The notes under the pieces are model-generated. The model saw only the letters and a list, made by a program, of their open reading frames with translations. It searched no databases and was not told the origin of the DNA. Of a DNA stretch of 64,000 bases, positions 1-9,343 are shown piece after piece; position 1 is the stretch's first letter; the number at the start of each line of letters is the position of its first letter. Origin of the DNA: CAWUKT01 sp964352215 (GTDB lineage: Bacteria; Bacteroidota; Bacteroidia; J057; JADKCL01). Both the position numbers and the translations under genes were made by a program. The stretch is taken from positions 13,048 through 77,047 of the forward strand of contig CAYGRE010000022.1 in assembly GCA_964352215.1 (NCBI GenBank). Reading direction: 5' to 3'.

Positions 1-1338
1 ATGGGAAGTGCCCCCTGGGCCGACGGCACAGATATCGGGCTTGATGCGCCCGTCGTAGGCGGGGCCCTTGCTGCTGAAGTTCATGCGTTGGTCGTATGCG
101 TTGACCGCGCCGCTGGCAATGACATTTTTAGATTGCTTCACCGCTCCTGTGATATTGGCCCAGCCCGGTGCTCCATAATAATTGCAGGAACTGTCGGTGC
201 CGATATTGCCACAGGAGAATACATGCATCATAGAAGGAAAGGTCCGCACCTGGTTGTCGATGGTCACCGAGGCACTGTTGTAGCCATAGGAGCAGCCGTA
301 GCCATAGGAATGGTTGGCAATGCGCAAGCTGTCTGAAAAATAAAGGGTGGAATTGTTCCAAACAGCTCCATTGACGGTGAGCAAGTCGGCTCCAAAAGCC
401 ATTCCCCGGTCTTTGGGATTGTAATTTCCTGCACCCGCCATGCGTCGGCCTACACCAGTTGCATGACCGCTGAAGCTGGTCCCGGTATGATAGCCTGCAA
501 AAATGCGGCCATGAAAGCCGATCTGGGTTGTGTCGACCATCCCTTCGGAGACAGCTGCGGTGACACCCGTCCCATCGAAATGGAGTCCTCCGGCATAGTC
601 GGCAGCGATCATATTGGAACGGTGACTGGTGCGGTTGACTTCCTGTTCGGGTTCCGGGGCGGGAGTTGCCTCACTGATATGATAAATGAATGGGGTTGCG
701 GCCAGGGTACTGATCTCCTCAACCGGGAGAAGAATTTCCATGACATTATATGGTGGCTGTACCTCCAGAATCTCTCCCCCAGCATTTCTGATGAACGCTT
801 CGACCTCAGCATTTCTGATGATCGTTTCTATTTCTGAATTCCCATTGATCGCCTCAACTTCCGCCATCGAAACAGGCTGCATAAGGTGCAGACTGAGCCT
901 GATGTGATCGGGATCAGTGAGCGCATACGATGGAAAATTGCCTTGAAAAAGGCTTTTGCTAAGCTTGTAATCCACTTCCATGTCCGAGATCAGACGGATG
1001 GGGCAGGGCGATAATTGGGCAGGGTCGAGGTCGGCTGGTAGAGTGGCCAGCCAGGCATAGTTGCGCACATAGTGCAGGAGCTCCACCCCCGCCAACCGCA
1101 GTGCCTGTCTTTCATTCTCCGTTGGGATGGTCTTGAATTGAATCAGCTTGTACAGCATCCCCTTGAATTCAGACTGAGGTGTCCGCAATGGAACCCGCTC
1201 ATTTAGGATGGCCTCAAAATTGGCCTGCGGAATGAAGGATTTTGCGGAAAACTGCAGGCTGTAGTTCTGTCCATAGATTGAAACAGAGCAGAAAAATGCC
1301 AACAGCAGGGTTGCCAATCGATAAAGAGGGGGGAGCAT
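1..1338 (-). CDS. S8 (subtilisin-like) serine peptidase, secreted, 3' end cut by window
   Basis: From the ATG at 1338 the minus strand stays open for 446 codons to the window edge, so the C-terminus is missing. The product starts with a signal peptide (MLPPLYRLATLLLAFF, cleaved near SIYGQ), then a pro-region of roughly 170 residues, then a subtilisin fold. Seen: H292 in GHATGVGRRMAGAGN at the catalytic-His block, NHSYGYG, FSCGNIG at the oxyanion block, and FSSKGPAYDGRIKPDICA, which normally precedes the catalytic Ser; that Ser lies outside the window. Odd point: where the family has D-x-G for the catalytic Asp this protein reads AVSEG, so the Asp appears replaced by Ser or Glu. It may be an inactive or altered peptidase. 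In Bacteroidota such proteins are usually T9SS-exported, but the CTD cannot be seen here. Confidence 0.8.
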   Translation of the reverse strand, partial: MLPPLYRLATLLLAFFCSVSIYGQNYSLQFSAKSFIPQANFEAILNERVPLRTPQSEFKGMLYKLIQFKTIPTENERQALRLAGVELLHYVRNYAWLATLPADLDPAQLSPCPIRLISDMEVDYKLSKSLFQGNFPSYALTDPDHIRLSLHLMQPVSMAEVEAINGNSEIETIIRNAEVEAFIRNAGGEILEVQPPYNVMEILLPVEEISTLAATPFIYHISEATPAPEPEQEVNRTSHRSNMIAADYAGGLHFDGTGVTAAVSEGMVDTTQIGFHGRIFAGYHTGTSFSGHATGVGRRMAGAGNYNPKDRGMAFGADLLTVNGAVWNNSTLYFSDSLRIANHSYGYGCSYGYNSASVTIDNQVRTFPSMMHVFSCGNIGTDSSCNYYGAPGWANITGAVKQSKNVIASGAVNAYDQRMNFSSKGPAYDGRIKPDICAVGPGGTSH

Positions 1339-1498
1339 GGGAAAAAAAATCATTGCGGCGGTTATGAGTGCGGAAGATAGAAAAAAACGGAGAATTTCAG
1401 GCTTTGCCATTGTCGCCTTCCAGAACAATTGTATTGGAGATTAAGTACTTTGCGTTTCGCTTGTCCTCTCACCAACCCTGTAATTCCTTCTTTGTCCG

Positions 1499-2983
1499 AT
1501 GGCCAGGAACACCTTATTTGACCGCGCATTTTTTCGAATGTTATTTTCCCTCCCGGACAAAAAACGGAAAGATTTTGCGGCCTATATTTCATTGCGTCAG
1601 TTCAATTCCAATGCAGGCCTGGCCGCGCTATTGGAGCTGATCTTAAAGAGATACAGCAAGGAGAAAGAACAGGAGGGGGCCACCTTTGAGCGGCTGGGGA
1701 AGGAGAGCGGAATGGCTGCAACCACTCTGGAAAAGTCGATTTCGAAGTTGTTGAGTTTGCTGAATGATTTTATGCTGGTACATGCGGCACTGCAGGAAAA
1801 GGACAGGTTGCATACCCTTCCTTTCGAAGCTTGGGTGAATGAAGATTTGCCTGCCGACCTCCTGGACCGGGAATTCCGGAGGCGGTTGCGTAACCTGCAT
1901 CGATTGCCGGGAAGTGATCAGCATTTTCACGAGGAGCTGCTGCTGGAGCACAGCCGGGCCAAACTGGAGGCTGCCAAACCACGCAAGGACCAGGGGAATT
2001 TATTCGAACGTCATATCCAACTGCTGGACATCTATTATACTGTGGCCCGGTTACGTTACGCTTGTGCCGCTGCCAACGCTGCCCGTATTTTCGGCAATCA
2101 CGACGCCCGGACCTTCCTGATTGAAGCAGCTGTTTTGGACCTGCCCGAATTGCCCTTGGTAGGGCAGGCTTATTCCCGCATGTTGGAGCTTCTTTTGTCA
2201 GATGAGCCAAGCCCGGAACAGATCACCGAGAACCTCCATTTTCTTCAGGAACATGAGTATGAATTTGCCCTTGAGGACCGCTCTGATCTCTATGGCTATC
2301 TTCTCAATACCGGGATGCGGCGAATGGTGACCGGGCTTCCGGCATTCAACGCGATGGTGCACCTGATTTACAATGCGCTGCTGGACAATGGACTCTTGTT
2401 GGCAGGTGGTGCCTTGAGCGGAACCCATTTCAAAAACATTGTTACCGTTATGGTACGGACCCATCAACTGGAGGAGGGCCGAGCCTTTATCGAGGAATAC
2501 ACATCCCGACTGAACGATGAAGACCGAAGTCTGCTTGCACCTTATTGCCTGGGCATCATCGAATTCCACAGTGGTAATTTCCGCAAGGCGATCGGTCAAT
2601 TCTCTACCCTGCTCAAGCAATCTCCTGACGATCAATTCTGGAGCCTTGAGGCCAGAAGTGTATTGTGGAAGGCCTATTTCGGTGCCATGGAAACCCTGGA
2701 TGCACAGGAGCATGAAGAGATGCTTCGGCTTTACCACTCCTTCCGCAACTTTGTCTCCAGAAACAAACAGCTATCGGATCACCACCGGACGGGTTACCTG
2801 AATTTTATCCGCCTGTTCAACCGCCTGATTCAGCTCTCCGAATCCCAGGACCCGAACACCAAGGATGCTGGTCTCAAGGTCTTGCTCGAAAAGGCGGGGG
2901 AAATGGAAAAGGTCATCAACAAAGAGTGGGTGATCGGAACAATCCGAAAAAAAATCGAGCTGAACCGGGCTGGAATGCAGTAA
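1499..2983 (+). CDS. Conserved-looking helical protein of unknown function, 494 aa
   Basis: I do not recognise a named family. The protein has no signal peptide or membrane segment and is almost entirely predicted helical. The N-terminal ~95 residues (FFRMLFSLPDKKRKDFAAYI, then a coiled KEKEQEG stretch and an HTH-like GMAATTLEKSISKLLSLL) look like a small helical DNA- or protein-binding module. The rest reads like degenerate TPR/SEL-type helical pairs, for example the stretch around residues 340-400 (FHSGNFRKAIGQFSTLLKQSPDD). The ATG at 1499 is used because translation remains collinear and cytosolic from there. It stands alone between a minus-strand peptidase and a plus-strand lipoprotein, with about 160 bp of non-coding sequence upstream. 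It is probably a cytosolic scaffold protein; this is inference only. Confidence 0.75.
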   Translation: MARNTLFDRAFFRMLFSLPDKKRKDFAAYISLRQFNSNAGLAALLELILKRYSKEKEQEGATFERLGKESGMAATTLEKSISKLLSLLNDFMLVHAALQEKDRLHTLPFEAWVNEDLPADLLDREFRRRLRNLHRLPGSDQHFHEELLLEHSRAKLEAAKPRKDQGNLFERHIQLLDIYYTVARLRYACAAANAARIFGNHDARTFLIEAAVLDLPELPLVGQAYSRMLELLLSDEPSPEQITENLHFLQEHEYEFALEDRSDLYGYLLNTGMRRMVTGLPAFNAMVHLIYNALLDNGLLLAGGALSGTHFKNIVTVMVRTHQLEEGRAFIEEYTSRLNDEDRSLLAPYCLGIIEFHSGNFRKAIGQFSTLLKQSPDDQFWSLEARSVLWKAYFGAMETLDAQEHEEMLRLYHSFRNFVSRNKQLSDHHRTGYLNFIRLFNRLIQLSESQDPNTKDAGLKVLLEKAGEMEKVINKEWVIGTIRKKIELNRAGMQ

Positions 2984-3160
2984 GTTTCCAAAGGCGAAAT
3001 ACATGTATTGGTGCGTTCAGGGCTGATTTGGGGCCTCGATGGACCGGCGATTCCGGTATGGTTCTGTAAATTTCGTTCAAGGTTTATTGTCTTTAGTCTT
3101 CCATCTTAGAAGTTCAGAAGATCCTCGGTACAATTCGCAATTCTTTGATGACCAATATTA

Positions 3161-3784
3161 ATGATGACAACGATGAGACTATTTTTTTTGAGCGCATTCT
3201 TTTCTTGCCTTGTTACAATCACTTTCTCCCTGACTGGTTGCAGTTCAGCTGATCCGATCCAGGACCTGAAAGATCCATCCATCGCACTCGATGGTAAAGG
3301 TGGACCCGAGGGCGACTGCAGTGGTGAAATACCTTTTACCCCCATTTTTACCCAGATTCCAGTAGATGGCTACCCTGGATTTGACCTTGCTTTGGAAGTA
3401 TCTGGCAATGCTCCCGCTGTTCCTCCTGGCTGTACTTGCGGAACGACGACCTATACTTTCTACCTGGATCTGGATTGCATGTTTGTGCTGGAAGTCGGGG
3501 TTGCATCTTCTCTGGACCCATCCATGAATGTTGACCTCGTATATGAAGACCTGGCGGGTTTTGCTATGAAATACCGTGCGCCCACTGGGTGGAATGATGT
3601 TCCTGATCCGGTTGGGAATCCGGGAGACAACCCATTTTCAGTCTGTATCAGTGCTACGGACGGTGATGTAATCCTTTTCGATTTTTACGGTGGAAATCCT
3701 GGCGGCCCCTCGTCTTCCTCTGTAGTCGACAATGTGGGCGGCATCTGCATTGTAGATAATATCGGAAAGTCCACCGGACGGTAA
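3161..3784 (+). CDS. Lipoprotein of unknown function, 207 aa
   Basis: The N-terminus (MRLFFLSAFFSCLVTITF) is followed by a lipobox (SLTGCSS), so this should be a signal-peptidase-II lipoprotein. Three in-frame Met codons (3161, 3164, 3173) are possible; the third gives the most typical short n-region. The mature part is beta-rich, acidic, and contains several Cys (GDCSG, PGCTCG, LDCMF, FSVC, GGICIV), compatible with disulphides. The C-terminus has a Gly/Ser-rich run (GGNPGGPSSSS). It lies about 135 bp upstream of a second Cys-containing lipoprotein gene and may be co-expressed with it. No enzymatic motif is visible and no family is recognised. Confidence 0.75.
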   Translation: MMTTMRLFFLSAFFSCLVTITFSLTGCSSADPIQDLKDPSIALDGKGGPEGDCSGEIPFTPIFTQIPVDGYPGFDLALEVSGNAPAVPPGCTCGTTTYTFYLDLDCMFVLEVGVASSLDPSMNVDLVYEDLAGFAMKYRAPTGWNDVPDPVGNPGDNPFSVCISATDGDVILFDFYGGNPGGPSSSSVVDNVGGICIVDNIGKSTGR

Positions 3785-3918
3785 ATTTTACTCCCTGGTA
3801 GCAAATCTCCGGGGGCAACCAAAATCTATTCTAATCCCCATTGTTCCTTGCTATTGCAGGGGACCAGGCTCCCCTTGCTCAATTATTGATTCACTTAACT
3901 TCTAAAACTTTAATTATC

Positions 3919-4473
3919 ATGAGACAATTCACAATCACCAAACGATTCTTTTATTCGATTCTGATCTTCACCGCGATGGCTTTTGTGGTATCCTCCTGCG
4001 AAACGGCTGAAGACCCCATCGAGGCGAAGGCTTCAACCGAGGCACCCGAGATACAGGCATCCGTCAGTGGCTATGGAAGCTGTGGTTCCTGCCCGCTTCC
4101 CTCCACAATTTCCGGCACCCTCCCAGCCCAGCTATATCCCAGTTCTTCATGGATGGTGAACCTATCCAATTGCTTTGAAGAAGATATTTCCGATGCGAAT
4201 GGCAAATGCAGATACCGTACGGGTACCAATAGTACGGTCACGGAGAATATCACTGTTTACTTACAGTTTTCCACTTCATCAAGTAATTCTTTGCAGAGCT
4301 TCTGTTCCTACTTCTATCAGGTAGGCAATGCCCTGGAATATAACCGGCCGAACGGGAACTGGCTGCTTGACAGCGTCAACTATATGTCGCATTTGACAGG
4401 AAGCTACTACAAGATCAATGTTACCTGGCGCGGCTATATTTGCCAGTATTCCCAGGTCCCAGCTGTTAAATAG
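3919..4473 (+). CDS. Cys-containing lipoprotein of unknown function, 184 aa
   Basis: The open frame extends upstream to 3841, but the ATG at 3919 (MRQFTITKRFFYSILIF) gives a proper signal peptide ending in the lipobox VVSSCE, so it is chosen. After the lipid-anchored Cys there is a Glu/Ala linker (AEDPIEAKASTEAPEIQ), then a compact domain with Cys in SGYGSCGSCPLP, LSNCFE, NGKCRY, SFCSYF and YICQY, enough for two or three disulphides. The Ser/Thr-rich middle (STSSSNSLQS) suggests a surface-exposed beta domain. It follows another lipoprotein gene on the same strand and is followed by a GAAA-loop hairpin that probably ends the transcript. Function unknown. Confidence 0.78.
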   Translation: MRQFTITKRFFYSILIFTAMAFVVSSCETAEDPIEAKASTEAPEIQASVSGYGSCGSCPLPSTISGTLPAQLYPSSSWMVNLSNCFEEDISDANGKCRYRTGTNSTVTENITVYLQFSTSSSNSLQSFCSYFYQVGNALEYNRPNGNWLLDSVNYMSHLTGSYYKINVTWRGYICQYSQVPAVK

Positions 4474-4494
4474 GAACTGTCATCATTCCTATAG

Positions 4495-4520
4495 GAAGGC
4501 TGCCCGAAAGGGTGGCCTTC
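4495..4520 (+). terminator. Stem-loop with GAAA loop between convergent genes
   Basis: An 11-bp stem (two G-U pairs) closes on a GAAA tetraloop: GAAGGCTGCCC / GGGTGGCCTTC. It starts 21 bp after the lipoprotein stop at 4473 and lies just before the stop of the convergent TPR gene at 4539. The downstream T tract is weak on the plus strand. It may work in both directions. Confidence 0.55.
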
Positions 4521-4538
4521 TTGGGTTCCCCCTTTTTC

Positions 4539-5393
4539 TCATTCGAATTTGACCTTTTCCATCTCTGCCTTGATCTCTTCGTAGTAGTCTTTGAAATTGG
4601 CTTTTTCGGCTGGCCTGCGGTTGCCCAACTCCTGGATCTTTTGGTCTTCTCCGGCCAACTTCTCCAAGCCGGTTTCAATGGCTTCTTTGGCGGCTTTGGT
4701 ATTGTTGTTGAGCTCTATTTCCAACTCGGCAATGTGGATATAGGTGTACCCGATTTCAAGATCGCCCGTGCGGGGCGCAGAACGGAAAAAGTAACTGGCT
4801 GCAGTATTGAAGTTTTCCAGGGCATCCGCCTTTTGGCCAAGGCCCAATTGGGCCTCTGCTTTCAGGTTGTAATTCACATAATTGAATTTGTCAAGGTTGA
4901 TCCCGGCATCGGCCATTTGCACGACGCGCTCGTTGTGGAATTTCTTCTCCTCATCAGTCTTCCCTGATTTTTCGGCTTCCAGGAGATCGATCTTCGACAT
5001 TCCAATCAGAATATTCGCAGACTTCGTTTCCAGTGGCTTCAGCAGCTTAGACCATTTTTTATCTGTATCGTGCTTGATGGCTTTCGTAACATTTTCCGCT
5101 GCCGACAAACCATAGCCGTATACCGTAATATCCATTTCCTCAGGTAGATTTTCCCAGGATTTCAATTTATTCAGGTAGGTGATCTTGGCAGACGCCAGGT
5201 AGTAATAGGCTTCGGCCAGATCCTTGTCCTTCATATTGTCCGCATCCTGTAATCCTTCTTCAATGGAGGCGATAGCGGGTTCATAGCTTCCTGCTTCATA
5301 GTCTTTGATCCCTGCGTTGATGGCTTTCTGGGCAGAAAGTGTCAAGGGAAAAGTGAAGCAGGCGATCAGGATCAGGTAAAGAGGAATTCTCAT
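4539..5393 (-). CDS. Secreted TPR-like protein, ~284 aa
   Basis: The frame begins at 5420, but the ATG at 5393 (MRIPLYLILIACFTFPLTLSAQ) gives a clean signal peptide cleaved after LSAQ and is preferred. The mature protein is made of helix pairs of TPR type: AGIKDYEAGSYEPAIASIEE, DLAEAYYYLASAKI, NYNLKAEAQLGLGQKADALE, and a Lys/Glu-rich C-terminal helix ending in EEIKAEMEKVKFE. This is typical of periplasmic TPR scaffold proteins. Its start is 50 bp from the stop of the biotin carrier gene on the same strand, so co-transcription is possible, but no functional link is evident. Partner unknown. Confidence 0.78.
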   Translation of the reverse strand: MRIPLYLILIACFTFPLTLSAQKAINAGIKDYEAGSYEPAIASIEEGLQDADNMKDKDLAEAYYYLASAKITYLNKLKSWENLPEEMDITVYGYGLSAAENVTKAIKHDTDKKWSKLLKPLETKSANILIGMSKIDLLEAEKSGKTDEEKKFHNERVVQMADAGINLDKFNYVNYNLKAEAQLGLGQKADALENFNTAASYFFRSAPRTGDLEIGYTYIHIAELEIELNNNTKAAKEAIETGLEKLAGEDQKIQELGNRRPAEKANFKDYYEEIKAEMEKVKFE

Positions 5394-5443
5394 TGGCTTT
5401 GCGAAAAGTGAGATGATCATAGTAGGATTAAAAATAGGGGAGC

Positions 5444-5944
5444 TTACGCAAAGGAGATCATGATCTGACCCTTCTCTACTGAAGCACCCTGTTTGACATG
5501 AACCTTTGCGACTGCGCCATCGGTAGGAGATTTAATCACATTCTCCATTTTCATGGCTTCAAGGATGAGCAGGATGTCGCCCTTTTTCACTTCGGTTCCA
5601 GCCTCCACTTCAATGGAGTGGATCAATCCAGGCATCGGTGCTTTGACCTCGTTGACCTTGGAGCTGCTTGCATTTTCAAGTCCCATCCGTTGGAGGAGGC
5701 GGTCCAGCTCAGTAGAGATTGCCAGGGTGGCCTTTTTGCCATTGATACGAAGTATGGCCGTCTTTTCTTCAGGATTCAGATCCAGAATATGCACTGCATA
5801 GGAGCCCCCTTTGTGCATCACTTGAAAGCTGTATTCATTGATCTTGATGATGTCCATTCCGGAGGATATCCCGTCTATCCAAACATCCTCTCCTTTGAAT
5901 TCAACCGAAACCGCTTTCTGGTCATTGACTGCTACTTCATACAT
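5444..5944 (-). CDS. Biotin carboxyl carrier protein-like (biotin/lipoyl attachment) subunit, 166 aa
   Basis: The C-terminal ~75 residues are a biotinyl domain: KAPMPGLIHSIEVEAGTEVKKGD, then the biotinylation motif EAMKME with K132 as the acceptor, then IKSPTDGAVAKVHVKQG. The N-terminal ~90 residues are a beta-rich BCCP-type extension as in the stand-alone carrier subunits of acyl-CoA (propionyl-/acetyl-CoA) carboxylases of Bacteroidota. It would carry CO2 between a biotin carboxylase and a carboxyltransferase in the cytosol. Neither partner is next to it here; the neighbours are a TPR protein and a divergent aminopeptidase. A role in propionyl-CoA carboxylation is inference. Confidence 0.88.
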   Translation of the reverse strand: MYEVAVNDQKAVSVEFKGEDVWIDGISSGMDIIKINEYSFQVMHKGGSYAVHILDLNPEEKTAILRINGKKATLAISTELDRLLQRMGLENASSSKVNEVKAPMPGLIHSIEVEAGTEVKKGDILLILEAMKMENVIKSPTDGAVAKVHVKQGASVEKGQIMISFA

Positions 5945-6020
5945 ACTGATCCCGCTTTGTGATTCCGTTATATTTACGCAATTTAGATTAACAGTCTGAA
6001 TTTATAAAACCTGCATTTTG

Positions 6021-8606
6021 ATGAAGTTTCCTTTAAGCTGGCGGCCATTGGCTTTTTCACTGATTTTAGCCAGCACTCTGTTTTCCTGTAAAACGGTTAA
6101 ACTTAGTGAGTCAGAGAACAGTCAGGGTGATTCTGGAATACTGGAGGTTGCCGATATCTTTGGGGGACGGCTCGAAGAAGATCAGCATCCCTACCGCGAA
6201 AGTGCCCAAAGAGACTGGGATTTGCTACATACACGGTTGGACCTCTCTTTTGATTGGGCTGAGCAAGCGGTAAATGGAAAGGCAAGCCTCCAGTTAACCC
6301 CCATTTTTTATACGCAAAGTCAGATTGAGCTGGATGCAAGAGGTTTTTCCTTTCATTCAATCCGGTTACAAGGTGACCATACGGCTCGGGAGCTACCTTA
6401 TAGCTACGATTCTACCAGGGTTTCCATCACCTTACCCCGATCCTTCAAGCGCAACGATACGCTCCTTTTGGAGATCAGTTACACGGCTTTCCCTGCTACA
6501 CTTGACGAATTGGGTTTGGAGGAGGGAGCAGGTCAGGGCTTGTACTTTATCAACCACGATGGGCAGGATACGGACAAGCCGCAGCAAATCTGGACCCAGG
6601 GCGAGACCCAGGCCAATTCCTGCTGGTTTCCAACCATTGACCGACCGATAGAACGGTGTACCCAGGAAATGCACATCACGGTGGAAGACCGTTTCAAGAC
6701 CCTTTCCAATGGTCTTTTGGTTGATTCGAAAAAGAATCAGGATGGGTCCAGAACGGATCACTGGGAGATGCGGCAAAGTCATTCTCCCTACCTCTTTATG
6801 ATGGCTATCGGTGAATTTGTGGTGGTCAGGGATGAATGGCGGGGTCGGGAAGTAAGCTACTATCTGGAACCTGAATACGAAACCTATGCCCGTCTGGTTT
6901 TCGGCAAGACACCGCAAATGATGGAGTTTTTCTCCGAAAGGCTAGGGGTGGAATTTCCTTGGGATAAGTACGCACAGGTTGTGGTCCGGGAGTTTGTATC
7001 CGGGGCGATGGAAAACACCACGGCAACCATTCACATGGACGCTTTACAACACGATGACCGCAGTCACCTGGACAATACGTACGAAGAATATGTGTCCCAT
7101 GAGCTTTTTCACCAGTGGTTTGGCAATTTGGTGACCTGCGAGAGTTGGGCCAATCTGGCATTGAATGAAGGGTTCGCCACTTATGGGGAATTCCTTTGGT
7201 TGGAGTATGACCATGGGCCTGATGAGGCAGCACGTCATTTTCTCGCCGACCGCAGCAATTACCTGGGAGAATCCAATTATATCAGCCATCCTTTGATCCA
7301 CTTCTCGTATGCCGACCGGGAAGATATGTTCGATAACCACAGTTATGCAAAAGGAGGGCAAATCGTTCACATGCTCCGCAATCTGGTTGGGGATGAAGCT
7401 TTTTTCGCCTCTCTGGACCACTACTTAACTGAGAACGCATATTCTGCGGTCGAGGGGCATGAACTCCGGATGGCTTTCGAGGAAACAACAGGGCAGGATC
7501 TGAACTGGTTTTTCAACCAATGGTTTTATGCAGAAGGGCATCCTGAATTGGAGGTCCGTCATCTGGAAGAAAATGGATTGTACCAGTTGGAAGTGAAGCA
7601 GACCCAGGGAGGAAAGGCTCCGGCCGTATTCCGCTTTCCGATTCGGATTGGGACCAGGGTAGCTGGAACCTATTCGGAATACTCATTCTGGATGACTTCC
7701 AGAGATACAACCTTTACCCTCCCTATCAGCGGAGCGCCTGAATTTGTCGCTTTCAATGCTGATGGGGTTTTACTGGCTGAGGTAACCGAGCAGGATAAAC
7801 CCTCTTCCCAATGGATCGCACAAACCCAATATGGAGCCAATTTCTACCAGAAAATTGAGGCATTGGATGCGTTGGGGGATCTGGAGGATACTCCTGAATT
7901 GTGGGCCGCTTATGAAGCCGCAGTGAAGGACCCCTTTTGGGGAATCAGCACCTCCGCGATGGGCAATTGTCCACGGTCTAATCCTGAGGCCCTGGGTAAA
8001 ATTGCCCGCCAAATTGTTCCGCTGATTCAATCTGAGCAGGTTGAGTTGCGAACAGCCAGCTTGAGATTCTTTACGCGGTTTGGTGAGGAGAATTGGGATG
8101 CATGGGGATGGAGGGCTGAGGATATTGATGCATTGAGGAAAAACGTAGATGCTGCCACCAGAGACAAAAGTTACCAGGTGGAGCGATCTGCTGTCCGTTT
8201 GCTTTTTCAACTGGTACCGGAGGAAGGGGTGCGGAGATCAAAGGAATTGTTTCCTGATTCTCCCAATGAGCAGAAGGGGGCTTATATCCGAATTCTTGCT
8301 GAGGCCAATGACCCTTCGGCAATACAATTTTGCACGGATCTCTTACATATAAATTCCTGGTCAGCAAGAATGGGAGCCTTTGATGCTTTGGGAACCATGG
8401 CTTCTAAGCATGCTTCTCAGGAGGCGGTAGAAATACTCAAGCGCGAAGCGGTGTCACAGGAGCCTTGGTGGATGCGGATGATGGTGGCCCGGGCCATGAA
8501 AAAAATACCTCCCACAGAAGAACTGAAATCATTTTACAAGCGTAGGGCTGAGGAGGAAGAGGAGGCTCAACTGAAGCGGGCCTGGGAGCAAATTTTCAAG
8601 GATTGA
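6021..8606 (+). CDS. M1 family metallo-aminopeptidase, lipoprotein, 861 aa
   Basis: The zinc-binding motif HELFH (H360, E361, H364) is followed by the third ligand E383 in NEGFA, exactly the HExxH-x18-E spacing. The substrate-recognition motif GAMEN is at about 328. The N-terminus (MKFPLSWRPLAFSLILASTLFSC) is a lipoprotein signal with lipobox TLFSC. The ATG at 6021 is used; the TTG one codon earlier is unlikely. The C-terminal ~230 residues form helical HEAT-like repeats, as in the long M1 enzymes. It probably trims N-terminal residues from peptides in the periplasm or at the outer surface. It is divergent from the biotin carrier gene and looks monocistronic. Confidence 0.94.
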   Translation: MKFPLSWRPLAFSLILASTLFSCKTVKLSESENSQGDSGILEVADIFGGRLEEDQHPYRESAQRDWDLLHTRLDLSFDWAEQAVNGKASLQLTPIFYTQSQIELDARGFSFHSIRLQGDHTARELPYSYDSTRVSITLPRSFKRNDTLLLEISYTAFPATLDELGLEEGAGQGLYFINHDGQDTDKPQQIWTQGETQANSCWFPTIDRPIERCTQEMHITVEDRFKTLSNGLLVDSKKNQDGSRTDHWEMRQSHSPYLFMMAIGEFVVVRDEWRGREVSYYLEPEYETYARLVFGKTPQMMEFFSERLGVEFPWDKYAQVVVREFVSGAMENTTATIHMDALQHDDRSHLDNTYEEYVSHELFHQWFGNLVTCESWANLALNEGFATYGEFLWLEYDHGPDEAARHFLADRSNYLGESNYISHPLIHFSYADREDMFDNHSYAKGGQIVHMLRNLVGDEAFFASLDHYLTENAYSAVEGHELRMAFEETTGQDLNWFFNQWFYAEGHPELEVRHLEENGLYQLEVKQTQGGKAPAVFRFPIRIGTRVAGTYSEYSFWMTSRDTTFTLPISGAPEFVAFNADGVLLAEVTEQDKPSSQWIAQTQYGANFYQKIEALDALGDLEDTPELWAAYEAAVKDPFWGISTSAMGNCPRSNPEALGKIARQIVPLIQSEQVELRTASLRFFTRFGEENWDAWGWRAEDIDALRKNVDAATRDKSYQVERSAVRLLFQLVPEEGVRRSKELFPDSPNEQKGAYIRILAEANDPSAIQFCTDLLHINSWSARMGAFDALGTMASKHASQEAVEILKREAVSQEPWWMRMMVARAMKKIPPTEELKSFYKRRAEEEEEAQLKRAWEQIFKD

Positions 8607-8699
8607 GATTGTATAGATTCAATCGGCTATGTTGGCACAATCGGAGACATCGGCTTCGTGTTGATGAGATGCTATACCTGAGAGAAACCCCTTTGAAAA

Positions 8700-9314
8700 T
8701 CAACCCCTTTTGTCAAAGAAGGCATAGCCAAAATGGAGGAAGATATAAGTTCGCCGGTATTCCCTTTGGTTTAGTTTGTAGTCAGGGAGGATCCCATATT
8801 CCACACCGGGCTGGATAAACCAGGCCTTTTTCTCTGGCGCGGGACGCCGGAACTGAAAGCTGATATGGGCTACCGGAACCACTGATGTCCATTGGGTAGG
8901 AGGTTCCACATTTCCAACCTTGCTGACAACCGATGTTATAGTCGGAATCTGAAATTTAGGTCCGATTAACACGGCCCATTCTTTGGAACGATGGTAATCA
9001 TGCCTTTTCAATTTGAAAAAGAAGCCCCCTTCGAATTGGAATTGGGAACGGCGGACACCGGCGGTGCCACTGTTAATATAATTGAATCCTCCCTGGGTGT
9101 GAATGCCATAGGACTTTCCACAGAAGTAATGACTGTAAAAGACATTGGCATTCACACCGACGCCCTGCTCCCGGTCTCCTTCAAAATTGTACAGGGCAAC
9201 GCCAGGACCAGCGTTGAACCCGATTTCATCCAAAGTGTATTGAGCCTGAAGGTCCGAACTTAAGAAGTTCATAACCCCTATCAGCAAGGTGGTAAGAAGG
9301 ATTCTTTTTGACAT
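8700..9314 (-). CDS. PorT/OmpA-type outer-membrane beta-barrel protein, 204 aa
   Basis: The product has a signal peptide (MSKRILLTTLLIGVMNFL, cleaved after DLQAQ) and then alternating amphipathic strands with aromatic girdles (VFYSHYF, YGIHTQGGFNYI, FQFEGGFFFKLK, AWFIQPGVEYGIL, TYIFLHFGYAFF). The size, about 180 mature residues, fits an 8-stranded barrel. The protein ends shortly after the last Tyr/Phe-rich strand (FAFFDKRG-like, actual GYAFFDKRG). It lies 29 bp downstream of the cyclophilin gene on the same strand, so the two are probably co-transcribed. Function beyond outer-membrane location is unknown. Confidence 0.78.
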   Translation of the reverse strand: MSKRILLTTLLIGVMNFLSSDLQAQYTLDEIGFNAGPGVALYNFEGDREQGVGVNANVFYSHYFCGKSYGIHTQGGFNYINSGTAGVRRSQFQFEGGFFFKLKRHDYHRSKEWAVLIGPKFQIPTITSVVSKVGNVEPPTQWTSVVPVAHISFQFRRPAPEKKAWFIQPGVEYGILPDYKLNQREYRRTYIFLHFGYAFFDKRG

Positions 9315-9343
9315 GAATGATTCGAAAAAAGTATTCGAATGGA

